Shown in pieces: positions 1-13,999 of a stretch of DNA of 64,000 nucleotides. This DNA comes from Sipunculus nudus (taxonomy: Eukaryota; Annelida; Sipuncula; Golfingiida; Sipunculidae): positions 39,189,558 through 39,253,557 of the forward strand of contig CM049310.1 in the NCBI GenBank assembly GCA_026874595.1, in the 5' to 3' direction. The position numbers and the translations under genes were made by a program. Every line of letters starts with the position of its first letter. Within the stretch, counting starts at the first letter, position 1. The notes below the pieces were generated by a model, which was given only the letters and a program-made list of their open reading frames with translations, ran no database searches and was not told the DNA's origin.

Positions 1-855
1 TGCCCATATGTCCTTACCCGTCTACTTAAATCAAATTTAATATTACTGCTACCCTCTGTAAGCGCTTGTTAAAGACAATGTTATACTTAATGTCAACCTA
101 TAATCATGTGTAATGTTACTATTACATTGACAGTGATGTTTCCTGCTTTTAATTATAATCACATGTAATGTTACCCTCTCATTATCTTTCAAATTAGGAC
201 CATGATATTCCCAATTAGATGGTAACACGAAGTGGTTGGGAGCGACTGAAATCTACTGGAATTTTTTTATCTACATGAATAACCTGAAAGTCACTGCAGT
301 TGCATTTTCGTACGCATAATCTTTATAGGGGTACATATTTCAGTTTGCATTCTGACACTGTGACAGTAAACCATATATCAAAGACTGAACCAGGGTCCTC
401 TGGCTCTATAATCCAAAGCTGAAAAAACTTGGCATTAGTCCATCTACAGACAGATGTTTGTACTTGCTAGTATAACAGTAACATATGTGATGTACATCTA
501 TTCAGAACAACACCACCATAATAAGATACATAAATCAAGGTGACCAGAATAATTACCAAAACAAACTCTTTGATTAGGGTGTGCTCACAGTCTCTGGCTA
601 TGTGAATTAACTACTGAGTACAGAACTAATATTGCTTGGGGTATATCCAAAATTATATAGAAATAGTAAACACATTTTTGTTTTAAAAACTAAGGAAAAA
701 TACTCCATAATTACATTGATTGAATAAAACTCAATTAAAACTAGAATACGGGTAGTCGACAAGCGACTACATGTATCCACCGAAATCAGAGTGGAATGGG
801 TGAAGTGAGGTATGAATTGAGTGGCAAGGGAAAATAGAGTGAGGTGTGTTGCATA
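1..855. other. AT-rich DNA, nothing recognised
   Basis: I see no open frame of coding character, no RNA gene and no repeat with a second copy in the window. If lipin continues leftward on the minus strand this could be lipin intron or 3' flank. Confidence 0.5.
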
Positions 856-1515
856 TTAGCATGGATGTCTGCAGCCGAAATGTATATGTAGGTTGCGCGA
901 CCTACAACAAATGCAGAAAGCTGTCACATAAATGTAGGTGGCGCCACCTGCCAAAAAAATTGAGAAAGCACTCCAAAATGTATAAACACGCAAAATCTTT
1001 AGGCAGATAAGTCAAACCACTATAGAGATATGAGTGATTTTAGCCCATGGCAGACAAACAGACAGACGTTGTGCAAAAATGGTTGCAGGTGGCGCCACCA
1101 GTTTTGTGTATGACAAAGACCTATGTGATATCTATACACATGCAAAATTTTGGTCCAATCAGTCAAACGGTTCCCGAGACATGAGCTTGGATGTCTGCAG
1201 CGTAAACTAGAATGTAGGTGGCGCCACCTGTCATTAAATCCAGAAAAAAGCTGTCCAGGATGTATAAACCTGCAAGATTTTAGGTAGTTATGTCAAACCA
1301 CTACAGACATATGTGATTTTTAGCCCACGGCAGACAAACAGACGGACACTGTGCAAAAATGGTTGCAGGTGGCCCCTCCAGTTTTGCGTATGATAAAGAG
1401 CTATGTGAGATCTATACATATGCAAAATTTTGGCCCAATCGGTCAAACGGTTCCGGAGATATGAGCTTGGATGTCTGCAGCGTAAACTAGAATGTAGGTG
1501 GCACAACCTGACATA
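856..1515 (+). repeat. Tandem repeat, about 280-bp unit with GGCGCC palindromes
   Basis: About two and a half head-to-tail units. Each unit holds two palindromic boxes, GTAGGTGGCGCCACCTG (934, 1216, 1493 decayed) and GCAGGTGGCGCCACC (1085, 1364 decayed), so a box recurs every 130-150 bp. Shared phrases between boxes include gagcttggatgtctgcag, cagacaaacagacggac and caatcggtcaaacggttcc. The short open frames here run across unit boundaries and are not genes. A second array of the same family lies at 2990-3590. Confidence 0.85.
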
Positions 1516-1530
1516 AAATTGAGCAGCCTG

Positions 1531-2985
1531 ATCTCCCATGCGTCGGCACGTGGTCTTTGTTTACTTGAGGGGCGATTGCCCTGACCCCTAGCGGTAAAAA
1601 CAAACATGAATGCCCACAGATGTACTCCGATTCGGGTCATTTTTCAGACGCCATTATTTTTACAATGTTAGTATGATAAAATTGTCTGTCCACTCATAGT
1701 TGTGTCCTGCCATCTGTAGCAGGCAATGGATATTATTAAATCATATGACCATTGTCATGTTACTTGTGAAATGGCCTCTTTCAACATGTCTATGACCTAC
1801 TGACACGTCGAGGGGGACCGCTAAGAAAATCCATGAAACAGTGGGTAAATTTACCGACAGCAGTAAACTGACCATACTCAAAGGAAAGGGCATAATAAAA
1901 TATACGGTTATGGAAAATATCAGACTTCAAAGTGGTTTAGCAAAGCCAGGGTACACATTTTTGCGAGCGTCAGCTGGTTCCTGAGCGCGGAGGCCGGAGC
2001 GCCGTCAGTCACGAGGTCAACCCCTACGCTATGGATGTACACGAGAATACAACACAAACAGATGATGAAATAGCCAAAATATGGCTACAATATGAAAAAC
2101 AGATCAATTTTAAAATAAATTATTTGGGATGATACAACCTATCACAGGGCCAAGAACATTATTTTGACCAACTACGATTGCCTTGACTTGGCTTGAGCGC
2201 TGCATGATGAGCCTTATTCAGCCTGTAAATATTGTCAGAAAGCCCTTTTACCGTGACGGTATTTTAATATTTTTTATAAAAAACGGTGAAAACAGGTCTG
2301 TAACTTTCTTAATGATATAAAACTGAATGTAAACTGCAAAACAGCTACTAATCACGTGCAGAGCAGGCTTCCGATGAGCTTTTACATGTAAAGGCAACGC
2401 TATATGGCCTATACTGCACATGCACACAGCTTGGCCGCTCTGAAGTTAGTTTTTGGGTCAGCGAAGTGTGTCGTCTCCATGGTTACGACCCGTAACCTGA
2501 GTCAGTGGGTGCATGTTTACCCTGTGAATATGGCCACCGAAGCGGTGTTCACGGGCCAAAACACCGAGTCAAATTAAAGCCTAAAAAATAATTTATATGA
2601 TTAGCACAGAGATGGCAGCTCGGAATATGGATCATAGGTACCCTTTGCATCATAGTTTATAATTAAAAATGCGCGTATTGTTTAAGCAAACGATAGGGTA
2701 CAGTGTCAAAGGTCGGGTTTGAAGCGGTGCCTGTGACACGCTCGCTTGCTCCACTTCGATGCACTGACACGGTTTCTTGTATGGTTTGTCTATTAAAACT
2801 TGCTATTTATTCAGGATTGGTATATATTTGATTTATTTCAAAGAATCAAGGTTTCACACTGGTCGCCTGTCTAAATAAAGCCGTGTACTAAAATGTCCCA
2901 ACGGTCGTAGTACTCGCCTTACCAATAGGTGGTGTGTGGGTATTTTGAAAACCAAATCTCATTTAAATATGTTAATGAAGCACGG
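1531..2985. other. No gene seen
   Basis: Unassigned DNA between the two palindrome-repeat arrays. It is locally richer in GC and CpG at about 1970-2040 and 2500-2560, but I could not connect this to an exon or promoter. Confidence 0.4.
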
Positions 2986-2989
2986 GAGT

Positions 2990-3590
2990 TCAGGCTGTGA
3001 GAAAGCTATCCAGGATGTATAAACCTGCAAAATTTTAGGTGGATATGTCAAACCTCTGCCGAGATATGGGTGATTTTATCCCACGGCAGACAAACAGACG
3101 GACGCTGTGCAAAAATGGTTGCAGGTGGCGCCACTAATTTTGTATATGATGAAGAGCTATGTAAGATCTATACACATGCAAAATTGTGGCCCAATCGGTC
3201 AGACGATTCCAGAGATATGAGCTTGGATGTCTGTAGCGTAAACGTGAAAGGAGGTGGCATCACCTGTCATAAAATCAAGAAAGCTATCCAGGATGTATAC
3301 GCATGCCGAATTTCAGGTGGATAAGTCCAACCAATGCAGAGATATGAGTGATTTTATCCCAAGGCAGATAAACAGATGGACGCAGTTAAAAAATGGTTGC
3401 AGTTGGCGCCACCATTTTTAGTGTATGTTATAAAGCTATCCAAGGGCTACATTTGTGTAAAATTTTTAACCTGATCGGTCAAACGGTTCCCAAGATATGT
3501 GGGTTTATGTGTGGAAACAAACGCACAAATGGACGCAGAGCGCAGAGGAAAGGTCAGAGGTCAAAACAAAATCGGTGAGAACAGTTCACA
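2990..3590 (+). repeat. Second array of the palindrome-bearing repeat
   Basis: About two units of the family described at 856-1515, in the same orientation, with boxes at about 3121, 3250 and 3402. The open frame at 3070-3324 is the repeat itself read through. The boxes here have more substitutions (for example GGTGGCATCACC at 3252), so the palindrome is only partly preserved. Confidence 0.8.
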
Positions 3591-3599
3591 TGTGACCCG

Positions 3600-6500
3600 A
3601 ACATAATCCCGGGTTTGTAACATTCTGCCCAGGGGTTACAGAGGAGTTCTCCGGACACCTACCCAGCGGCGGCGGCTTCCGACTAAAAACATGGTATCCG
3701 CAAAACTCTGTTTTGGCGGACACAACAAATTACTTAGGTAAACAATGCCACAACAATTAAATTTTCTGTGTCAGCTCATACAGGTAGTCTAATGCAAAAA
3801 ATATAATGTTTAAAAATGCCAAATGTAGGGGGATTTCTGGCGTTATAGCTGCTCACTTCCTTTAATTATAAAGAAAATGATCAGGCTTATTTTCATTATT
3901 ATTCAAATGATGAAATATGAGATATATCATACAACCATCTTGCTGTATTCAACACAGCTGTACTCAAAATATTTATATCAGCACAGAGGCAAAGTTTCCT
4001 ATCATGGAATGCTACTTATCCAGCCTGGTGTCTTATAAAGGGGACACTGTGAAAATAATAAAACTCTCATTAATCTTCATGACACAAATATAACAGCAGT
4101 AGACTGTACATAACCTTATTTATACACCAACATATATCGCCCTCATCTCAGAGTATCAGGTGTCCCTTTGACAGGATGCCAGCTTTATTTCACCAGTGCA
4201 TGGAACAGTATAAGAAACTCAAACCTTGCTAAAAAAAAAAGTGCTGGCAATATAAATGGTTCAAGTGTCCTCAGGCTCCAGGCCAGCATATCTCAACACT
4301 TTTTCATTTTTTTTTTTTTCACAGCCCAACAACTCATTTATCATTAGATAAGACAAGAGGAACAGTGTGCTACCAACTATAAATTCCTGTGTTAGCCATA
4401 CTACCAAGACCAAAGTCTGAAATTACTTAAAAATTTAAAAGGCCTGTAGAGTCAGCATATTAAAGGAAACCACAAGCACGATTTGTCATCAGTGGTCTTT
4501 TCAATTAATCAAAAACTTTTAAGGCATAAAATTTAGACAGAAAATGTGTATATTTATCTGATGATTTAACATGCGTATTCTCTGTTATGGCATGTAATAA
4601 ACAATATACACTGAGAATTCACTGTATTGAGGAAAGTTTTCTTCAAGTGCACTAGGCTTGTAGCTATAAATATCACACCTCATTCCTGAATGACCTGGCG
4701 TTTGACCTGCAGGTCTGTTATAATTTTATATTTTTATATATAATTGTCAAATATGTAATCCCTGTGAGCATGGACTCCTGCATGACAGGGACAGTTTTTT
4801 GTCAAGTCCACCGTGTCTATAACTATGAAAATATTAAGCCTCCACATATAAATACTGACATTAGGTCTGTGGATTTCTTTAATTTCAATCCCTGGGTAGT
4901 GATATTATCACTTTCTAGCCCAAAATTTGTACTTTCTGAAGATAAAACAGGGCAACTAGTATGCTCTAAAAAAACATTCCTCTGCCTACTACAGCAATCA
5001 TGAATCACGTAATATATCCAAGGAAGGCCATTCAACAAGCTCTAGTGCACTGACCTAGTATTTTTTTAAGCTCTCTGTAAACTTGTATGTATTGCTTACA
5101 CTACACCAGCCGTATCTTGTCTGGGCTGGTTTGGGTTACTAAGCTGAACCGACAATACTTGTGTTTTATGCAGCTCTTTGCACTCTACCCTAATTCACAC
5201 CTTCTTAAATCCTATTTGATGACTACACTTCAATATTTACTGAAATATTATTGCATGTAATATTCATTAAAGAACCTGCTTGTGTTATTTCAGTTAATAT
5301 TTCTAGAATGAAAAAAAAATTAAAATTGACATAGTCTTTCAGCATGAATGTATCCCATCTTGCAAGGATTTGTAACCTAATTTTTTTATATATACATTTC
5401 AGTATTTACCAACTGCTTCAGTCATACTTGAATATTTTAATTTATATTATTTGTTCTGACTTGCTGAAAATGAAGCAGTGTAAAAATAAAGTAAAAAGAC
5501 ATTTTTTCAGAGAGGACTTGTGACATCTTGCACACCAACATGTTTACTTGGCCCACAAAGATTCACTGACCTGATTTTATTTGTTATCAGGAGATGTGAA
5601 CGAGACCAAGCAACCCATGATTTGATTGGCTGACATTGGAAATATCAACTTCTGATTGGTTATCTCATTAGCTTGGGTTGTTTGACCCAGTCCCTATAAT
5701 TTGTCCTCTAATCTGTTTTACTTGCACTCACACACAGTGTTATAGATATGACAGAGGCCTTGAATAAAAGGGACCATGAGTTTTTGTTGCATAGTTTACA
5801 GCTTAGTATTTTGGTTGATAATATCTTAATATTTCTGGTTTGGCATTATTTCAGGAAATGAAGATCAGGGTTAATGATCAGAATGTCTATAACTGAATAA
5901 GATTTCAAGTCAATGAATAAGTGATCATGCAGATATTGAGACCAATTTGAAAAAATATAAAATATTTTATACAATGAGAGATCAGCAATGTAGCATCCAT
6001 TCCACCTTAAAATATCTGAGTGTTACTGTTTCAGTTTAAAATATTACTGTTTAAAAAAGTATGTCCATGGCCTTGTAATTGACAAAGTCTATTAAACAAG
6101 GTACAAATTAGCTATGGAAGCTATGGCAATATTTAAACCCTGGGACTGGTTCAGCTAAAAATTTCATTTCCAATTCTTCAACCACTAGGTTATATGCCAC
6201 TACCCTGAAGTCCTGAACTTATTATTGTGTACTTACTGTTAATTACGGTTATGAAGTTTATCATTACTTAATCTAATACTAATTTAGTACACTTTTAAAA
6301 TATGCATAATGAAGTATATCATAATATCAACATATTGACCCAATGAGGGAGGACCGACCTCACTTTTCACAAATCCTCTCTCGCATCCTGCAGACGCTCG
6401 ACAACGAGTCATAAAAAATAAGTGTCTTGTCTGAGGAGTTTTCACAGTGAACTCGCACAGTGTGTCCTTGTAAATAGACGGGAACACCAAGAAACTAAAA

Positions 6501-7093
6501 CTTTGAAAATTTGCAAGACAGAACATGTCTGCAGGAATCTGACCCTTGCATGCTCCAGGGATTGAAGTTGATATGAAGCCAACAGGTCTATTCTAATGTT
6601 TGACTGAAAGTTCTGATGGCCCTGGTCACAAGCCATGTTGGTCTGTAGAATAAATGACCAGGTCAGATTAACCTTTGATGAAAATGTATACATATGATAA
6701 AATACCCCGACTGTTTAATATGTTAAAACCATTCTACAATCAAAAATAATCAGTTAGTACCACTCTGGCACAAACTTTGGCCATTTTGAGCTTGCATTTC
6801 TTAAATTTTCACTTTTCTAGGTGGCTGAGGGGAACCACTGAGATGCAGGCCCTGGTGGCCTGTGAAAGGTATAACTAATTTAAAGCACTGCACAAAGCAG
6901 CTGAAACATGTTTGACTACCAACATCCATGCTGTTTTCCATTAACGCTTTAGTCCCTGGGCTAAGTATTATTAGAGAAGCTGCCTTATCTCTCTTGACTT
7001 AAAGCTTTTTTTCTCTCCTACTATACCATCAATTTAAGCTGTTCACCTTTAAACAGGCAAAACATGCATCCAGTTACTTAATTATCAACATTT

Positions 7094-7096
<3 letters not shown>
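3600..7096. other. AT-rich DNA, no gene seen
   Basis: Homopolymer runs and short AT-rich open frames only. Two inverted CCAAT boxes (GATTGG) lie at about 5626 and 5656, and a similar pair at about 7650 and 7680, but no exon accompanies them. Probably intron or intergenic. Confidence 0.4.

Positions 7097-7185
<89 letters not shown>
7097..7185. repeat. (TA)n microsatellite
   Basis: About 44 uninterrupted TA dinucleotides. Confidence 0.98.
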
Positions 7186-7187
<2 letters not shown>

Positions 7188-9606
7188 CTGAATCATGAAT
7201 GAATTATTTTCAGCCTCAGACAAATTCAGCCTCATACAGGGATGTGTTGCACAAATTCAGCAAATGAACAAAATATTATTATAAACCTTTTAAAAAGATT
7301 TATTTTATCGGTATCAATGTTAAATGTATAACAATGAAACACTGAAATAACATATTTTAGTCACCATGTAGCTAAAGCTGTACAAACCTGGATTTAAATA
7401 TACAAGAACAGTATCATGAAAATTGCTGTTACTAAAAAAAATTGGATAATGCATAGTATACAAACCAGTGTATATAGTCTTGCACACTGGTTTATGTAAA
7501 CATGTTTACAGGGATTCAATGCTTGCATGACCTACAATCCCCTGCCCCCCCCCCCCCCCCCATCAAATGTCCTTGGCCTGGGGACTACTGACCTGAACAA
7601 TGTTTTTGTGTCAAGGGGTGTGAGCAGGGAGTAAACACACCAGGTGATCTGATTGGTCTATCGCATGAATAGACACCTCTGATTGGTTAACCTGAGAGGT
7701 GGGGCCACATCTACCATCTGACCACATGTATCAGAGCCTGGGGCAAACAGGTTATTTTGGTAACAGCAGACCAACAACAGTTAAATGCTGGGGCTTCCCG
7801 AATAACCTTCCTCCCTGCTTGTGTCTGTCACCCTGAAAACCCATGTGTACCTGCTGTCAGTACAATGAATGCCAAGAGTGCATAATTTAATGCAATTATG
7901 CTGCACAGCACAGCATAAGAATGAAAAGGTGGGGCAACCAAACATCCACAATTCATTGCACTATGTATGCTGAAGCAGGGTCTGACAAATGGCATGCATA
8001 AATGTTCAGGATGTACATAAATTACAAGTTACCCCAATGATTGGTAATGCAGTGTCATTGCCTAACCTCTGTTCAACTAACCAAAATATGATGGCTTTGT
8101 GAAGATATTTGCTGATAATTATAATAAAAAACTGGAATCCATGGTTGAATTTACCAATCATAAAAGCCTTACATTTTCACCAAAAAATCAAATCTGGATA
8201 CATGTGCTATTCATGGAAGAGTATGTGTATCATTGTGTAATTAATGCCACTTTATTATCATAAATCAAACAGATGTAAACTGAAATAGTTAACTTGTTTT
8301 ATTGTGAAAATAGAATGCCTGAAGAGAAACAAATTAGCAAAAAAAATTAATGTTGTCCAAATGTTAAATAACAATTATATTAAATATATTAATAACTTAT
8401 TATATTAAATCAATCTTTGTATGAGATAATTTATAATCATTATGTTACCATAAAAATGAAAGATTTTGTGGAGATTCTATTGACCTGAATTCATCAAAAC
8501 ATGTTTCATTAAAACATAATATAATGACTTTCACTTTTTATAAATTTCACTTATAATTATACACAAAGCAGTTGGTCCTCCAGTGAAATCATGGCAAACT
8601 ATATTTATAAAGACCTAATCACTGCACAGATGTGAATTCAAGATTAAATTGATTCACCTTGCAGTGTGTTTAATACCTGACCAAATTGTCCACATCAGGT
8701 CACAAAACAAGATACAATACATTATCAGTGAATGTAATTCATTTCCAATTACAAAACCATTCGGAGTCTGCTGTATTTCTACTATTCTTTAAGCAGATCG
8801 TGGGTATGCAGGGATTACCTGAGAATACCAAAGGTCAAGCCTGGCAGGCAAAGCCAAAATAAACTGACAAATAGATACAGTACACATGCCTGCTTTGTTG
8901 TTCAGACTATTTCTGTATACATTGAATGGTAATGATGAGGCCTGGATGAAGAAGCAAGTGTGATGCCAGTATATAAAATCAGTTACTATATATACACATA
9001 ACATCAGTCGGTTTTTGTTCTTAGGAAGGTTGCAGCCCTTTAACATCATCACATTACATACTGTTTGGCTGAGGGTTGTTCAAGAAATGTAGGTATCAAT
9101 GATAAATCATATATCATTTAAAATTTAAATTTAAATTGTGGAAACAAGGCTGGAAAATGGAACTGATGTGAAAGAAATCTTGAAACAGATTTAAACAGAT
9201 ATATGGCATTTGATTATAAATTAAGCATTTGGCAAATTTGAAAAGTTAGCTAAAATGTGATTCTGGATAAATAAAAAAAATCTTCAATATTAATGTTAAG
9301 TTTGATTTAATTGCTATTTTTAAATGTTGTGTATATAAAGATTTCCATTATTTCACTGAAATCTTATTAGATTTTTATTTAAGTTTTTGATTATACAGAG
9401 AACAAATGGAAACTCTGGTGACACTCAAGAGCAAATATCGGGACAAGCCTAACAGGTTTAATATTATAATTACATTCTGTCAATTAATGGACAGAAGCAG
9501 CAGAGGTATTATAAATATTATTTAGTGACCATGACTGACAAACAGCAGGCATGTACCTTACTGGGTACATTCTGGTCAGCAAGATGTATGGATTTAAGGT
9601 CCACAC
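7186..9606. other. AT-rich DNA, no gene seen
   Basis: Contains a C-homopolymer at about 7544-7561 and the paired GATTGG boxes at about 7650 and 7680. The minus-strand frame at 8789-9052 has no recognisable domain and ordinary AT-rich composition. Confidence 0.4.
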
Positions 9607-9870
9607 CTTAAGACTACAGTATTTGATTCCTTCAGGATTCACATGCGATGCCATGTGAGGCCACACAGTCCTTGAAGCCCTTGGGAGTAATTTCATAACA
9701 TCCAGGTCAGACCACTGGTTGTACACATATTGGGGGCCCTTTGTTAGCTGGGCCTTCTCCTGATAGTGGGCCAGACCCGTGGCACACCACAGCTTACAGC
9801 CACAACCACTGGCCCTGTTCATCAATCTAGTATAGCTTCTGACTGTGGTACACTGCAGTGCCTCAGCACC
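9607..9870 (-). CDS. Candidate 88-codon internal exon, product unknown
   Basis: On the minus strand a pyrimidine-rich stretch ending tgttattcctag is followed by 264 nt open in one frame (exactly 88 codons) and then AAG|GTGTGG, a weak but possible donor. The block is about 50% GC in DNA that is otherwise near 35%, and its third positions favour G and C, as coding DNA would. Recognisable segments of the translation are ATGLAHYQEKAQLTKG, YNQWSDLDVMKLLPRAS and WPHMASHVNPEGIKYCSLK. I recognise no family and it does not match the lipin segment expected after the first exon. It could be a cassette exon of lipin, an exon of another minus-strand gene, a transposon fragment or chance. Confidence 0.3.
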
Positions 9871-12800
9871 CTAGGAATAACAGCTATTCAGCTCTGTTAA
9901 TCATATGTTCACTGCTGGCTGAATAATTTTAGTAGTTTAGTAAGCTGCAATTAGTAATAAAATATAGCCTTTTTTAACATATTCCCTCTTTATTTCTTTA
10001 CCTGTACTGAACAAACAGGAACAATCTTATGTCTATCCAATTGTTAACTAACTTTTCAAGTTGATTAGTAATAACTCTTCAATTAAAACAAATAACAAAT
10101 TAATCAGTTTCGGACTTTGACAGTAAGAAAATAAACAATGGTGAAAACATATCCTTCCTTCATGGATAATCACGAGTTGTAAACACTGACTTTGAGAAGA
10201 CCAATGACACCTGTAGACAAATAAAAGCCCACTTTTTCAATTACAATTTACAGAACTGTCTTACTTTTCACCTGTACTTGATCTATATAATCCCTCAATA
10301 TATGGGTAAGATCACATTTGTAGGTAAAAGAAATCAACTAGCTATAGCTTACATGTGTGAAAAAAACAGCCAGCAATAGAGAATGCTCCTGCAGGTCATC
10401 AAGTGAAAAGTCTGCTTTTTCTGTTTATATAAGAGATCAGACAGAACTGGATTCAGCCGTCAAAATTAAGACATGCAACTGATGGTGCTTGTGAAAGCAT
10501 CTGAGAAAACCAAAGCCTGGTCTACATTGATCACAGGAAAAAGCACACTGTTAGACACATGATTCAGTCCCCCGGGTTTCTTTGGACATCTGCATTAGGT
10601 ATGACTGTTGAAGGAAATTCTCAATGTACGCAACACACAGCAACTGAATTCCTGCATCATTTACACAAATAATGATAAGGAACTTTGTTTTTTTTATAAA
10701 TGCAAGTTTTAGAAATCTTAAATGTACCTCCATGTTTTTGCATTCAGGATAAGCGAAGAGAAAGGTTAAAAAATATAGAAAATGATTAGAAAAGGTATAT
10801 AATCAATCAATTAGGGGCAGATCTTCTGGAAAGACACTTGCTTAAGCCGGCACAAAGATTAGTAAGTGAAAATTTCAGCTTCGAAGTACTTCAGTAAATA
10901 ATCCAATTTTTACCTTTACTGAATGACACTGGTACGGTTTGGGCTGTAGTGTAACAATGCATTAAATAATCAATGCATTTAATCTAAGCCAGTCATTAAT
11001 CAATCATAGAATAGGGCATGAAATAATCAATTTTATTACAATTATTGCATTTTCATTCATTTTCACACCTTTTTGTTATCTAGCTCTTAGTCTTACCAAG
11101 GAACAGATAAACAAGAGACATGAAGTAGCACTGTTATTTAACATGGAAAGTCACCTTACCGGTATATCCTTCATTAGATGTTAGCACAATAATGGATAAG
11201 AAGATTTAAATATTACTTGGTCTGCATATGCTCTCAGGTATATAATAATCTTAAAATAATAGCATCATATGGGAAGAAAACTTTTAGTAGATTTACGTCA
11301 CTGACAGAATACTGTGATCATATACAATATAATCAAATAGAGAATCAAACCAAAAGGCAATTATCCATGACTGAATTGAATCTAGGACCCCTTAGCAATT
11401 GACAGGCCTAGTCCATTTATTAAATAGCTCTCCTGATTTTAATGTACATATGTAACAACCACTTGTTACCATGAGTGCTGCTTTAAGTAGCTTCAAGTAG
11501 CTCCATAAGACATGCAGAACAGGCTTCTTCATAAAACATCATTATCAGTTCAAGTTAAGTACTCAATATAATATCACAAACATATACTAAATGAGAGCAT
11601 ATAAACACCATTTAGTACATTTACTGCCCACAGCTGCAATCAGTTATAAACATGGATACATTACAGCATAAAACTTGAGAAGTGAGACTTGTAAGTTGGT
11701 TCTGTCTGACATCTGGGGATTCTTTGGTCTGTTTCGAGTACAACAGAACTTGGTGTGACTGAACAGCACTTGGTCAGTCAATACAAATATGTTTGGCTTG
11801 TGTAAATAGCAGGATTGAAGGTCAAACCTAGAAACTGCCCATACCTGACTGACCTCCGCCTTAACACACCTATTTACATATCCCTACATTAGGATAAAAC
11901 ACAAACAACTTCCACTGTATTTTTTATTTTACAAGATCACCATGGAGACCACAGCTGACTAATACAAACATCACCATGCACAACAAAAGTCAGCTGGGAT
12001 GATACACTGATCAATGTAAAAGGACCAAAATGATCACTAATGGCTCTGACATGAATTAAAATTTAAACTTGACAAATGAAACTGTTACAATAAACAGAAT
12101 ATTCAGATTTGTTTTATTCTTCTTAATCTGTACAGCATGGAAAAAATTACAATCACATTTTATGAAAATCTTTCAATAGATAACAAGGCACCTAGACAGC
12201 CACAGAAGCATCTAGTCTTTTTTCCCCTGATTTCATTATGACAATATGTTCTGTGGCTGCACAACTGCATGTTGCTATTTCGCTGCCAGGCATGGTCATT
12301 AAAAGGAGTCTGATAAATTATCTTGTTATAAAAATATAAATATTTATCTATAATTCATTTTTGATCCATGATAAATAATCAATATAAATATTTTATCATA
12401 ATTGATATCCAAACACAAATGCTGCCATTAAGACATTTAGGTTTTTAAAACTGCTGCAAGAATTCTGTTATAGTATGGTTTGGGTTAAAAAAACAGACAA
12501 GTGTCTTTAACCGTCAACATGTATTAGGATTCAAACATAGTCCAATGTCAGAGTGAGTGGTCATAGCATCCACTGGACTATTCAAGTCTGACTCCTAAAT
12601 AGGGAATTGGAAAGGTACTCCAAAGAGTTCATATGAAAACTAGACTTTCGTAACGTTCGTTGGTACTAGCTAAGGGTAAGCCCTGAATTTCAAAGTAAAT
12701 CTAAAGACTAGGTGGTAAGACAAATTTACGTATTATGAAACAGAAGAGAACTTTCAATTTAGGAGTAATCATGAACAACAGACGTGCATATAATTATAAA

Positions 12801-13819
12801 TCAACTTTGCACAACCATTTTTTTTTGTTTCAATAAATCTTATTAACTGCATGACTTTATTCTTCTGTAGCTCATTGTTTTTATTTAAAAGATTCCTCTT
12901 TGACTACCAGTAACCACAAACAAAAGTCTACCCACACAATCTTGTTTGGAAGACATCTGCACAACATAAATAATTGTTCCAAGTTGCTCAAGCCTGAATC
13001 AAACATACATGTAATATGGTTATACTACCTGAAACCACATCCTGTTCAACTAGGCAAATGTTTGAACTCCATTAATCAAGTTATGCACAGATATGTATAC
13101 ATCATTACATGTATGGTCTGGTTAGACTAGCTATAGTAGTATTATCTTTTTATACCAAAGTATTTCCCTTAGGTGTATATCACCTATCTTTGGCTACCTT
13201 ATTGGTTGTATTACTGGGTACCAGGAAAGAGTAAAGTGAATCACAGAACATAAATAACACACATACTTTAAGTAACCAGTACATGCAGTGCTTGAAACAT
13301 ATGTAACTAATCCGTTCAGTCTTAGTTCAGATGTCAATCCAGTTTTATGATCATTTTACAGCTGCATTTTCTCATTTCCAATTATCTCCTGAAACAAAAC
13401 TATTGGTCGAGGCTTTATTATACCCTTCAAATGTCTCTACAATAAAAGTCAAAGTAAATCACAGCTGGAATCTTATTCACACAGGACAGACTATAATTTA
13501 TGTCATTATAGTCTCAAAATAAATATATATATTATATATATATATATTTGACATTTTAAATGTCCAGCTAAAGAAGCTTGATATACTGTTCTTGTTGTAT
13601 AAATGAAAATGGATGTGACAGATTACATGAAATAACACATGATGGAACCAGAATAACAAGGATATGATGAGGCAGCTGAAGATTTCCTATGGTAAAAAAA
13701 ATACCAAACATTGATTATGAACATATATATATTTCAGTCATACAATTCTGTCATATCCCACAGATGGCCATTTCTCATCTATTCAACTATTTCCAAGATA
13801 TAAAGTAACATCAACTCAC
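9871..13819 (-). other. Presumed lipin intron
   Basis: AT-rich sequence immediately downstream of the lipin donor (GTGAGT at 13814-13819). It has a short interrupted TA tract at about 13523-13550. I looked for the next lipin coding segment, expected to begin V-D-I-E-I-N-G, and did not find it on the minus strand. Confidence 0.45.
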
Positions 13820-13999
13820 CACTTTTTCGCGTGCACGAAGGACACCCAGTTTGCCAAAGCGGACATGAAAAGGAGAACTCTGAAACGAGCCATCGGGCAT
13901 TGCCACGACAACCACATCAAGAGCACCAGTCAAAGTGGCCGAGTTGATCTCATTGTAGAATCCTTTCACATTGGAAAAGAGCTTTCCCACGTAATTCAT
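13820..13999 (-). CDS. LPIN: Lipin (phosphatidate phosphatase), first coding exon
   Basis: Lipins dephosphorylate phosphatidate to diacylglycerol (Mg2+-dependent, EC 3.1.3.4) at ER and lipid-droplet membranes and also act as nuclear co-regulators. The 60 codons start [18 protein letters not shown], the amphipathic membrane-binding N-terminus, and continue through [28 protein letters not shown] and [11 protein letters not shown], the hallmark of the N-LIP domain. Fly and vertebrate lipins have the same order of motifs. The exon ends in phase 0 at V60, followed by a strong donor GTGAGT, consistent with a next exon beginning VDIEING. The start is the first ATG after a splice acceptor 43 nt upstream. 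The rest of N-LIP and the catalytic C-LIP domain (DxDGT) are not visible and should lie toward or beyond base 1. Which paralogue this is cannot be told from the exon. Confidence 0.93.

Noticed and set aside
5620-7690. Promoter from paired CCAAT boxes
   Set aside because: GATTGG pairs occur, but no exon, CpG enrichment or TATA box accompanies them.
1-13800. Second lipin exon
   Set aside because: Looked for a minus-strand segment beginning VDIEING and did not find one; it may be beyond the window or too diverged to see by eye.
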